Part shown: piece by piece, positions 1 through 5,540 of the stretch
Layout of the letters: every line of letters begins with the position of its first letter
How positions within the stretch are numbered: the first letter of the stretch is position 1
From: CALCCV01 sp964388665
Lineage (GTDB): Bacteria > Bdellovibrionota > Bdellovibrionia > Bdellovibrionales > Bdellovibrionaceae
NCBI GenBank assembly: GCA_964388665.1
Contig: CAYMBJ010000142.1
Coordinates: 1-5,566 of the forward strand
Direction of reading: 5' to 3'
DNA: 5,566 nt
The notes under the pieces: model-generated
Told to the model about the DNA's origin: nothing
Databases searched by the model: none
Seen by the model: the letters and a program-made list of their open reading frames with translations, nothing else
Made by a program: the position numbers and the translations under genes

Positions 1-2
1 CC

Positions 3-743
3 AAAGAAAATCATAACAAATCAAATATGTCCACTAGCAAATGGCCTGGTCAGTACATCCACGATATCAATCCCACTGAAGGCGTAAACGGAATGGAGCC
101 CATAGGCTTGACAGCGTCAACTTCTGGAGCAGCCTCCGCCTTTTCGGGATTAGTGATCGAGCACAACCTCTTCGATAAAATCAATCTTCCTAAGGATGCA
201 GAACTTGTAGGCGCCAAGACTTCTGGCATTGTTTTCCAGTACAACACTGTGATCAATAGCGGTGCTCAGTGCTACCTCAATGCTCCCAGGCAGGCCGCTA
301 AATTTGAGTTGCGAAGCAACTGGTTTGAGAACAACGCACGCAGTGATTTTGCGCATCTGTTCTCGAAAGACTCCATCGCGGTTGGCAATCGATTTGTAGG
401 CAACCAAGACCTGAGCATCGCCGCGGGTGATTTTTATTGGAATGGAACAAATGACTCTGGATATCCAGCCGCCGAAAACACGCGCATCGTAGGAAATCGC
501 CTTGAAAAAGGAAAAATTCTAGTCGGATGGTTTTGGTCTAGCGACAAATCTGTAGTTGGTGCAAAAAATAACAATCTTTGGGCCAAAAAACGAGATGCCG
601 GTGGTGATGCCCATGCATTAGTAAGTGGTCAGCAAAGCGGTACCACTTTCAAAGAAGACGCCATGACCTACAAGCCTGCCGTCAAGCTTTCGAGCAAAGA
701 CGTCGGGACAGGCGCGCCAGACCCTTATTGCAGCAACAACTAA
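3..743 (+). CDS. Parallel beta-helix protein, C-terminal part (possible PL6-like polysaccharide lyase); 5' end outside window
   Basis: The reading frame is open to the left edge. The first ATG (27) has no ribosome binding site before it, so I read this as the C-terminal ~247 residues of a longer protein. The translation shows a ladder of short turns with the pattern hydrophobic-x-hydrophobic-x-x-N-x-hydrophobic: IEHNLF, FQYNTV, LRSNWF, VGNRF and VGNRL, each about 20-35 residues apart. This is typical of right-handed parallel beta-helices, where asparagines stack at the turns. Such folds are usually secreted or surface proteins acting on polysaccharides. The end (LSSKDVGTGAPDP) resembles the 'LT-x-x-DVG' tail that often closes PL6/PL1-type lyase helices, so a polysaccharide lyase is possible. 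I see no catalytic residues that would prove this, and a non-enzymatic beta-helix surface protein fits as well. The fold is fairly sure and the enzyme class is not. The gene converges on the small minus-strand gene at 781, with 37 bp between them and no strong terminator. Confidence 0.65.
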   Translation, partial: KENHNKSNMSTSKWPGQYIHDINPTEGVNGMEPIGLTASTSGAASAFSGLVIEHNLFDKINLPKDAELVGAKTSGIVFQYNTVINSGAQCYLNAPRQAAKFELRSNWFENNARSDFAHLFSKDSIAVGNRFVGNQDLSIAAGDFYWNGTNDSGYPAAENTRIVGNRLEKGKILVGWFWSSDKSVVGAKNNNLWAKKRDAGGDAHALVSGQQSGTTFKEDAMTYKPAVKLSSKDVGTGAPDPYCSNN

Positions 744-780
744 GTCCTCTGTGGTCTAAGATTTGGATAGTTTCTTAATC

Positions 781-1083
781 TTAATCACCGTGGGAGGAGC
801 ATCGCAGCTCATACCTGCCACACTCCAGCAGCTTAGCATTGGCTCCGACGTCTCTAACGGCCCGAACAAAGGCACCCTGATCGCAGCGGTTGAATCTGTT
901 GGCTACAAATTTATAAACAAGGGTGCAATCACTAGCTTCAAGAGCACTTTCAACACTTGAAAGTCTACTTTCGATGACTTCGATTTGACGCGAAAGTTCT
1001 TCGACGGAGGCTGCAAAACTGCTGCTCCCAATCAGCAAAAGCAATCCCAACACTCCTAATGCTTTCCAAACAAATTGCCTCAT
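781..1083 (-). CDS. Small exported protein with coiled coil and four cysteines, unknown function
   Basis: The product is 100 residues long. I chose the ATG at 1083 over the upstream in-frame ATG at 1122 because it has a good ribosome binding site (GGGGAAGG, five bases away) and places a classical signal peptide at the N-terminus. Residues 1-25 have a basic start (R2, K7), a Leu-rich core (GLLLLIG) and a small-residue end (SSFAA), which fits signal peptidase I cleavage near residues 24-25. There is no lipobox. Residues ~27-50 (start SVEELSRQIE) have heptad-like spacing and probably form a short coiled coil. The C-terminal half carries cysteines 53, 67, 88 and 95, which could form two disulfides in an oxidising compartment. 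I do not recognise the family and assign no function. It is divergent from the LysR gene at 1131 with only 47 bp between the two starts, so that regulator may control it. Confidence 0.7.
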   Translation of the reverse strand: MRQFVWKALGVLGLLLLIGSSSFAASVEELSRQIEVIESRLSSVESALEASDCTLVYKFVANRFNRCDQGAFVRAVRDVGANAKLLECGRYELRCSSHGD

Positions 1084-1088
1084 AACTG

Positions 1089-1096
1089 CCTTCCCC
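1089..1096 (-). promoter_or_regulatory. Ribosome binding site deciding the start of the small exported protein
   Basis: On the minus strand this reads GGGGAAGG, followed by five bases and the ATG at 1083. It favours that start over the ATG at 1122, which would put 13 polar and charged residues in front of the signal peptide. Confidence 0.65.
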
Positions 1097-1122
1097 TCAT
1101 ATTGATACGTAAACCTACCCAT

Positions 1123-1128
1123 ATCATA
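1123..1128 (-). promoter_or_regulatory. Candidate -10 element for the small exported protein gene
   Basis: The minus strand reads TATGAT, five of six matches to the bacterial -10 consensus. It lies about 40 bases before the chosen ATG and would give a leader of roughly 34 bases. I see no convincing -35 hexamer at 16-18 bp spacing, so an activator may be needed, or the match may be chance. It abuts the TTG start proposed for the LysR gene, so a regulator bound here could affect both genes. Confidence 0.25.
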
Positions 1129-1130
1129 GG

Positions 1131-2045
1131 TTGCGCAGGGCTCTTAAACATATTGAATTTTATAGATTTCTTGAACTGCCTTCAAATCTCATTCTGTCCC
1201 TGCCAATCAAACACATCCATTTGATGATGATCGATCAGGCGACGGTTGGGCGCAGAATCTATGCCTTGGAAGAAAAGCTGGGCACTCGCCTTTTTGAAAA
1301 GCGATCAGACGGATTCTATCTTACCATTTACGGCGATCGCATTCGCTCTGCGGTCGAAGATGTAGAGCGTTCCTTTTCGGCAATAGATCGAAGAATTGCC
1401 GGCAAGGACGAACGAATGGAGGGGCGAATTCGCATCGCCATGCCAGGCGCGCTCGCCAATCATTTGGTGATTCCTCATCTTTATGAGTTCACCAACAAGT
1501 ATTCACAAGTGGAGCTGAACTTTTTAACAGGTCCAGAAGTTTTAAATCTCGCAAAGCGCGAAGCGGACATGGCGTTTCGATTTGTGCGCCCATCGCAAAA
1601 GGATCTCGTTGTTAAAAAGGTATGTGATATCACTCTAGCGTTGTGCGCTTCAAAAAAGCTTTTAAAAAAATATCCAAAGATTCAAACAGCTGAAGACCTG
1701 CGCGCCTTCCCTTTTGTTGGACTCTACGAAACTGCCCAGAGCCAGACGGAAAAGATCTTACTGGCCAAGCTTCAACATGTATTGCAACCTCCTGTGATGA
1801 AAACCATGGCCTGGAGCTCGATCTACTCTGCAGTGTCGAATCAGGTTGGCATAGGTATATTGCCACTGTTTATGATTCCTCGAAATTCTGATGTGGAAGA
1901 GATTTCCATTGCCGTTTCTGAACGAACACCCTTGTGGTTTGTGATTCATCCAGAAGTCCGAAAGAATCGACGCTTCACTCTCGCTGCTGCATTTTTAAGT
2001 CAGGTTAAAAAGGAATTTGGTAGTTTGGAGTCAGTTCCTAAGTAG
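1131..2045 (+). CDS. LysR-type transcriptional regulator with a disrupted-looking DNA-binding domain
   Basis: The 304-residue product matches the LysR family (usually ~300). The second half of the winged helix-turn-helix is clear (DQATVGRR, ALEEKLGTRLFEKR, GFYLT; residues ~35-65). A linker helix follows, then the effector-binding domain (~98-300) with typical motifs (GRIRIAMPG, VGIGILPLF). The first half of the helix-turn-helix (residues 17-34) is abnormal: the expected 'G-S-F-x-x-A-A-x-x-L' is replaced by a hydrophobic run with three extra residues. Reading bases 1178-1222 in another frame gives AFKSHSVPANQTHPF, closer to the family, which suggests two compensating frameshifts. The start is also poor: TTG at 1131 with only AGG directly before it, and no in-frame ATG until 1224, inside the domain. 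This could be a decaying regulator with an open frame, or sequence error. It may control the divergent secreted-protein gene, the protease downstream, or both. Confidence 0.75.
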   Translation: MRRALKHIEFYRFLELPSNLILSLPIKHIHLMMIDQATVGRRIYALEEKLGTRLFEKRSDGFYLTIYGDRIRSAVEDVERSFSAIDRRIAGKDERMEGRIRIAMPGALANHLVIPHLYEFTNKYSQVELNFLTGPEVLNLAKREADMAFRFVRPSQKDLVVKKVCDITLALCASKKLLKKYPKIQTAEDLRAFPFVGLYETAQSQTEKILLAKLQHVLQPPVMKTMAWSSIYSAVSNQVGIGILPLFMIPRNSDVEEISIAVSERTPLWFVIHPEVRKNRRFTLAAAFLSQVKKEFGSLESVPK

Positions 2046-2066
2046 CGCTTGCAAAACCCTCGGGCC

Positions 2067-2108
2067 TGGAAAGAAAAATGCAGAGCTTGGCAAGAAAAAT
2101 GCATAGAA
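2067..2108 (+). repeat. Imperfect 21-bp tandem duplication upstream of the protease gene
   Basis: Two adjacent 21-bp units (2067-2087 and 2088-2108) match at 17 of 21 positions and share the core AAGAAAAATGC. They lie between the LysR stop and the protease ATG. Each unit contains a purine-rich stretch followed by an ATG (2078 and 2099), both in the same frame, which differs from the protease frame. The duplication may affect translation initiation, but its function is not shown. Confidence 0.5.
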
Positions 2109-2117
2109 TGTTGGGGT

Positions 2118-3050
2118 ATGAAATCATTAGCATTTTGCCTTAAACTGACATTGATTGGCCTTACTATTGGCTTCCATGCAAAAGTGGCGCAGGCTCAGCT
2201 CAATCCGCTAGACGCCTCCTTGGGAGACCCATTTTTGAAGCTGCTGGAGGATTCCAATTTTGACAAGGATGGAACGGCCTATCGCCTAGAGAAGCTCAAT
2301 GCCTCTAATAAACTCAGTCTTTATTTGTATTTCTCTAAACAGAAGCAAAGCTGGAGCCGCCTAGAGATTCCAAGAGAGTTGGAATATTACAATCGTAGGG
2401 CGACTATGGTCACCGCTGCAATAGGACACATTGAAACCAAGGGCGAGGGCACTTTGAACGAACTGTGGACGCAGGTCATGGCGGAGCAGAGTCAGGATTT
2501 GAGTCTGAAGTACTGCTTGGAGAATATCAATAGATGCGATGAGAGTTTAAGACGCAAGCTCACCTGGCTTTCGTCTCAAATTTCTGCGCTTCGTGTTCGC
2601 TATCAAGAGAGTATTAGAAACAAAGGTGAAGAGGCGGCGCTGACTTTTCTATTGAAAGAGGTCAACCTCCTGGTAAATGGATACACTTTTCGATCTGATG
2701 ACAGTCGGGACCGCTGGAAGACACCCTTGCAGTTTTTGCGTGAGAGCGGAGGCGATTGCGAGGACATTGTTATCTTTAAATACGTACTTCTGAGTCGAGT
2801 GTTTGGTGTTCCCATTGAAAAAATGAGAGCCAGTTGGATCTACCATTCGCAACTCAAGGGACATATGGTTCTGGCTGTTTACGCAGAAGCCAAAGTGGCC
2901 CTGCTGGACAACTTGAATCAAGACAGACGAAGACTGCCGTCTACCCTATTTGAAATTCAAGAATATATCGATAATGGTTGGATTCTTTTGGGGATGGGAA
3001 ATGAAGAAAAAACTGACTTTGTTTTTCCAGTTAAAGCAAACACGCCTTAG
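2118..3050 (+). CDS. Exported LapG-like transglutaminase-like cysteine protease (BTLCP family)
   Basis: The product has 310 residues from the ATG at 2118. That start gives a clean signal peptide (residues 1-26, Leu/Ile-rich core, cleavage near AQA). A TTG at 2049 would add 23 odd residues encoded by a small tandem repeat. The C-terminal core (~185-295) matches the bacterial transglutaminase-like cysteine proteinase family (Pfam Peptidase_C93): RWKTPLQFL, then GGDCED with Cys214, GHMVLAVY with His249 and LLDNL with Asp264, a complete triad in the right order and spacing. The acidic residues either side of Cys214 match those that bind calcium in LapG. LapG is periplasmic, cleaves large adhesins to release biofilms, and is held by the c-di-GMP receptor LapD; neither LapD nor an adhesin is in this window. 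About 80 residues more than in LapG precede the core, with two close cysteines (133, 140). Substrate unknown. The ribosome binding site is weak. The gene lies 72 bp after the LysR gene, so co-transcription is possible. Confidence 0.85.
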   Translation: MKSLAFCLKLTLIGLTIGFHAKVAQAQLNPLDASLGDPFLKLLEDSNFDKDGTAYRLEKLNASNKLSLYLYFSKQKQSWSRLEIPRELEYYNRRATMVTAAIGHIETKGEGTLNELWTQVMAEQSQDLSLKYCLENINRCDESLRRKLTWLSSQISALRVRYQESIRNKGEEAALTFLLKEVNLLVNGYTFRSDDSRDRWKTPLQFLRESGGDCEDIVIFKYVLLSRVFGVPIEKMRASWIYHSQLKGHMVLAVYAEAKVALLDNLNQDRRRLPSTLFEIQEYIDNGWILLGMGNEEKTDFVFPVKANTP

Positions 3051-3057
3051 AAGGCGT
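3042..3057. terminator. Hairpin at the stop codon of the protease gene, possible terminator between convergent genes
   Basis: ACGCCTT and AAGGCGT form a perfect inverted repeat, in practice a 6-bp stem with the 4-base loop TAGA. The stop codon TAG of the protease lies across the stem end and loop. On the plus strand no T-run follows. On the minus strand GTTTGCTTT follows, so it fits better as the terminator of the TetR gene ending at 3101. The stem is short, so this is tentative. Confidence 0.35.
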
Positions 3058-3100
3058 CTTCAGTACTGAGGCTCATTGTCGCTTTTAGGTTAGCGGGCTC

Positions 3101-3721
3101 CTAATTGAGCCGATCAAAATAGGCATGCAAAAGAGTTTTCAGTTCCAGCGCGAGCTCTTCGTTTGAGTAGGCCTTGGACTCATCATAAAGCATAATGTGA
3201 ATCACTCCCATGACGGAGCTGACGGCAATAAAACTGACCTTTTGATAAAGATCCTTTTGCTTTCCAGGATGATGCAGCTCCATTTCAAGCGCAAGTTGAT
3301 CGATAACCCTCTGGCGAATTTTAATAATCGCAGGTATTTTTCCGAGCTCAGGAGCCTGCAAAAATATCTCTCGCACTTTTTCTCGATCTTTCAAAAAAAG
3401 TTCAAGTGCAAGATCGACCATCAAGTCTATGGTCTCCTTGTTGGAGCGCCCTCTCGTCTCAGCTATCTTTCGAAAAAACTCGTCAAGGTGCTCGTTCAGA
3501 GCGCTGTCCATTAAAAGACCTAGCAAAGCTTCTTTATTTGGAAAATACTGATACAGCGAGCCGATGCTCACACCAGCAACCTCTGCAACTTGTTTTGTTG
3601 TTAAATTGCGACTCCCCACCTTTGGCAAGATGCGAACCGTGGCTTCAATTATGGCTTTCACCAACTCTTTGGAGCGGCTCTGCTGCGGTATTTTCCTTTG
3701 TGATTTAGGGTGTTTACTCAT
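3101..3721 (-). CDS. TetR-family transcriptional regulator
   Basis: The product has 206 residues, normal for TetR regulators. The N-terminal DNA-binding domain is well preserved: a helix rich in A/I/V (VKAIIEATVRILPKVG, ~21-36), then the helix-turn-helix LTTKQVAEVAGVSIGSLYQYF followed by PNKEAL (~40-66), close to the family pattern. The rest is an all-helical ligand-binding domain too diverse to name a ligand from. I chose the ATG at 3721 because GAAGGAG lies three bases before it; the longer TTG start at 3799 would overlap the ribosome binding site of the divergent coq4 gene. The two starts are 88 bp apart, the standard layout for a repressor controlling itself and a divergent target. I infer repression of coq4, released by a small hydrophobic molecule as is common in the family; the ligand is unknown. 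Confidence 0.9.
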   Translation of the reverse strand: MSKHPKSQRKIPQQSRSKELVKAIIEATVRILPKVGSRNLTTKQVAEVAGVSIGSLYQYFPNKEALLGLLMDSALNEHLDEFFRKIAETRGRSNKETIDLMVDLALELFLKDREKVREIFLQAPELGKIPAIIKIRQRVIDQLALEMELHHPGKQKDLYQKVSFIAVSSVMGVIHIMLYDESKAYSNEELALELKTLLHAYFDRLN

Positions 3722-3746
3722 TGGCTCCTTCACGTGTTTCAAGCTG

Positions 3747-3759
3747 CTCGGAATGCGAG
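3747..3759. promoter_or_regulatory. Inverted repeat in the tetR-coq4 gap, candidate TetR operator
   Basis: CTCG-GAATG-CGAG has four-base arms and a five-base spacer, with extra matching pairs further out (3741-3742 with 3764-3765, and 3744 with 3762). A second short palindrome, GCCTTAGGC, lies at 3768-3776. Both lie just upstream of the candidate coq4 -10, where a bound repressor would block RNA polymerase. The arms are short, so the operator role rests on position. Confidence 0.3.
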
Positions 3760-3782
3760 TCGTTTTAGCCTTAGGCCCGCTG

Positions 3783-3788
3783 TAAAAT
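3783..3788 (+). promoter_or_regulatory. Candidate -10 element of coq4
   Basis: TAAAAT matches five of six bases of the -10 consensus and would start transcription about 15 bases before the coq4 ATG, with the ribosome binding site inside the transcript. No good -35 hexamer is visible at the expected distance (only T-rich sequence around 3762-3767), so the promoter is weak or needs help. Confidence 0.3.
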
Positions 3789-3809
3789 GACAGAAGCAAG
3801 GGAGGTCCT

Positions 3810-4505
3810 ATGAAGGCAATGCTAAACCGGGTGCGTTTGTTAAAAATATTCTATCAGGTAGTAAAAAATCCAGAAAAAACCGAACTGATTTTTTCTGCTG
3901 TGGAAATTCTAACAAAGAGTTCCAATCAGGCCAAGACCATTCAAGAGTTTGAGGATCGAATGACGGCGGTGCCGTCCTTTAAGAAAATGCATGACGAAAA
4001 TTACACTCCTCAACGAGTGACTCTTGCGGAATTGAGTCAACTTCCCAAAGAGAGTTTTGGTTTTGCTCTCTACAGTCACATTGTCGAGAATCAATTGGAT
4101 TGGAATCTGTTTCCAAAAGTAGATTTGCATCGGCCAATCGACTATCTCACTCAACGAATTTACCAAGATCATGATCTCTGGCACGTCCTAATGGGTTATA
4201 GTTCGCAGTTAGAAGATGAGTTAGCTCTGCAGGCCTTCGCGGTAGCGCAGTACGGCTCCCCTTTGGCCTGCGTGATTATTGCTGGCGGACTACTGCATCT
4301 TCTTGCAAAAGATCCTAAGCGAGCCGTCTGTGCATTGGGTCGGGTGGCCGATGGCTACCGGCGCGGCCAGAGTGCTGACTTTCTTTTGGGACTAAGGCTC
4401 TACGATGGCTTGGATCGGCCCCTTACGGAGATGCGCGACTTCTGCCACATTCCGCCTCAGGAGGCCGGCCAATGGAGGCGAACCACGCCCGATCTCATAC
4501 TTTAA
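3810..4505 (+). CDS. coq4: Coq4-family ubiquinone biosynthesis protein
   Basis: The 231-residue product carries the Coq4 signature HDxxHx11E exactly: His121, Asp122, His125 and Glu137 (HDLWHVLMGY and the downstream Glu), the metal-binding site of the family. The flanking ELALQAFAVAQ helix and RPLTEMRDF near the C-terminus are also typical, and the length is close to other Coq4 proteins. In eukaryotes COQ4 supports coenzyme Q synthesis in the inner mitochondrial membrane and has been linked to oxidative decarboxylation at C1 of the ring. Bacterial homologues are less well understood, so the reaction here is inferred. The start is well supported by AAGGGAGG four bases before the ATG. No other ubi/coq gene is nearby, so the gene acts as a separate unit. 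The divergent TetR gene probably regulates it, which is notable for an enzyme expected to be housekeeping. Other possible roles are handling another prenylated or lipid quinone substrate. Confidence 0.88.
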   Translation: MKAMLNRVRLLKIFYQVVKNPEKTELIFSAVEILTKSSNQAKTIQEFEDRMTAVPSFKKMHDENYTPQRVTLAELSQLPKESFGFALYSHIVENQLDWNLFPKVDLHRPIDYLTQRIYQDHDLWHVLMGYSSQLEDELALQAFAVAQYGSPLACVIIAGGLLHLLAKDPKRAVCALGRVADGYRRGQSADFLLGLRLYDGLDRPLTEMRDFCHIPPQEAGQWRRTTPDLIL

Positions 4506-4593
4506 AGACTTGCGCCCCCTCCTTAAAATCAGTCACAAAACAGTTTCACGACATCACTTCTCTGGGGCGTGTTTGCAATTTGGCGAATCGGCA

Positions 4594-5490
4594 CTATCCC
4601 TTTGACCAGGCTTCGCTAATTCGAAAGATGTCGTCCATGAAGACTTGGTTTTTTTTCACAAATGATTTTGAGGTGAGAATACCGATGGTGTGTTTGCCAA
4701 ACGTGGATTTGAATTTATCCAGTGAAATCTGCACCAGCTCTTTGCGCGCGGTCAATGGACCCGCGACCCTGATGGGGAGCACGCCAACACCCACTCTCTG
4801 TCTGGTGAGCAGCTTGATGGTCTCAAAGTTATGGACCAAGTGGTTGCTACGTCCTGAAGAGATTTTTTTTAGGTAAGTTTCCACGGATTTGCCCTGTTCA
4901 TCGCGGGCGTCCGGATGAAATATGAGAGGCTTTTCGGTCAATGATTCCTGAATTCCAGGAGCTATAAAAAAACCGAAATAATCTTCAAAGAGTGGCAAAT
5001 ACTCCAATTCTGTGAGCTGGTGATCATCCAGGTTCACACCCACTGCAATTTCAATTCTTCCTTCTTTGACGGCGCTTTTGAGTTCTGAGCTTGAGTGCAC
5101 CAAGAGCTCTACATGAACATTGGGATAAATTTCGCTCAAATAGTCAAAGAGATCGGGAAACAAATAAACGGCGATGCTGTCGTACATACCAATTCGAAAG
5201 CGATGGGGCGCGCTCACCCGCTGCAGAGCTCTGAGTCGCGACTCAATGCTATTGATCGTTGCGAACATCTTTTCGGTGGCCTCTAGCACCAACTCCCCTT
5301 CTTTGGTGATCTGTAGACCCTGACTGCTGCGCTTAATGAGCTGCACATTTAGGGCCTCCTCCAAAGTGCTCATGCTCTTAGATAGCCCCGCCTGTGAAAT
5401 GCCAATCACCTGAGAGCCACTTTTGATGGATTTATGTTTTACAAGTCTACGAAAATACAAAAGTTTCTCTAAATGATCAACCAAAGACAT
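4594..5490 (-). CDS. LysR-type transcriptional regulator
   Basis: The product has 298 residues, standard for the family. The winged helix-turn-helix is complete at residues ~8-67 (KLLYFRRLVKHKSIKSGSQ, then ISQAGLSKSMSTLEEAL and IKRSSQGLQITKEGE). A linker helix follows (~68-92), then the periplasmic-binding-protein-like effector domain (~97-295), with RFRIGMYDSIA, FPDLFDYLSEIYPNVHVEL, GRIEIAVGV and the late motif VGVGVLPI. I chose the ATG at 5490 because GGAGG lies four bases before it; a GTG at 5526 would lie inside a 24-bp inverted repeat. The usual target of such a regulator is the neighbouring divergent gene, which here would start beyond the right edge. It converges on coq4 with an 88-bp gap, so coq4 is a less likely target. 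The effector cannot be told from sequence. Confidence 0.93.
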   Translation of the reverse strand: MSLVDHLEKLLYFRRLVKHKSIKSGSQVIGISQAGLSKSMSTLEEALNVQLIKRSSQGLQITKEGELVLEATEKMFATINSIESRLRALQRVSAPHRFRIGMYDSIAVYLFPDLFDYLSEIYPNVHVELLVHSSSELKSAVKEGRIEIAVGVNLDDHQLTELEYLPLFEDYFGFFIAPGIQESLTEKPLIFHPDARDEQGKSVETYLKKISSGRSNHLVHNFETIKLLTRQRVGVGVLPIRVAGPLTARKELVQISLDKFKSTFGKHTIGILTSKSFVKKNQVFMDDIFRISEAWSKG

Positions 5491-5516
5491 ATAACCTCCA
5501 GATATATAGGGGTTAA

Positions 5517-5540
5517 TGCCGTTCACTTTCGTTCACGGCA
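5517..5540. promoter_or_regulatory. 24-bp inverted repeat with nested direct repeats upstream of the LysR gene, candidate operator
   Basis: TGCCGT (5517-5522) and ACGGCA (5535-5540) are perfect inverted arms. Nested inside, CGTTCAC occurs twice (5520-5526 and 5530-5536), exactly 10 bp apart, so both copies face the same side of the helix. The element lies 27 bp before the LysR start codon, where LysR autoregulatory sites are usually found. Spacing and symmetry favour a protein-binding site, but no experiment or comparison is available here. Confidence 0.45.

Noticed and set aside
758..782. AAGATT...AATCTT inverted repeat between two convergent genes
   Set aside because: Six A/T-rich pairs with a 13-base loop and no T-run make too weak a hairpin to call a terminator.
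763..960. A 65-residue plus-strand open frame
   Set aside because: It lies opposite the small exported protein, starts with a TTG lacking a ribosome binding site, and shows no recognisable domain. The minus-strand gene has a signal peptide and a good ribosome binding site.
3096..3111. GGCTC-CTAATT-GAGCC hairpin over the TetR stop codon
   Set aside because: The stem is only five pairs with no T-run on either strand. The hairpin at 3042-3057 is the better terminator candidate.
4513..4569. CGCCCC and GGGGCG pair in the gap between coq4 and the second LysR gene
   Set aside because: The arms are 45 bases apart and not followed by a T-run. I see nothing else of note in this 88-bp gap.
5503..5508. 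TATATA as a -10 element for the second LysR gene
   Set aside because: Transcription from it would start inside or after the ribosome binding site at 5495-5499, and no -35 match lies at the right distance.
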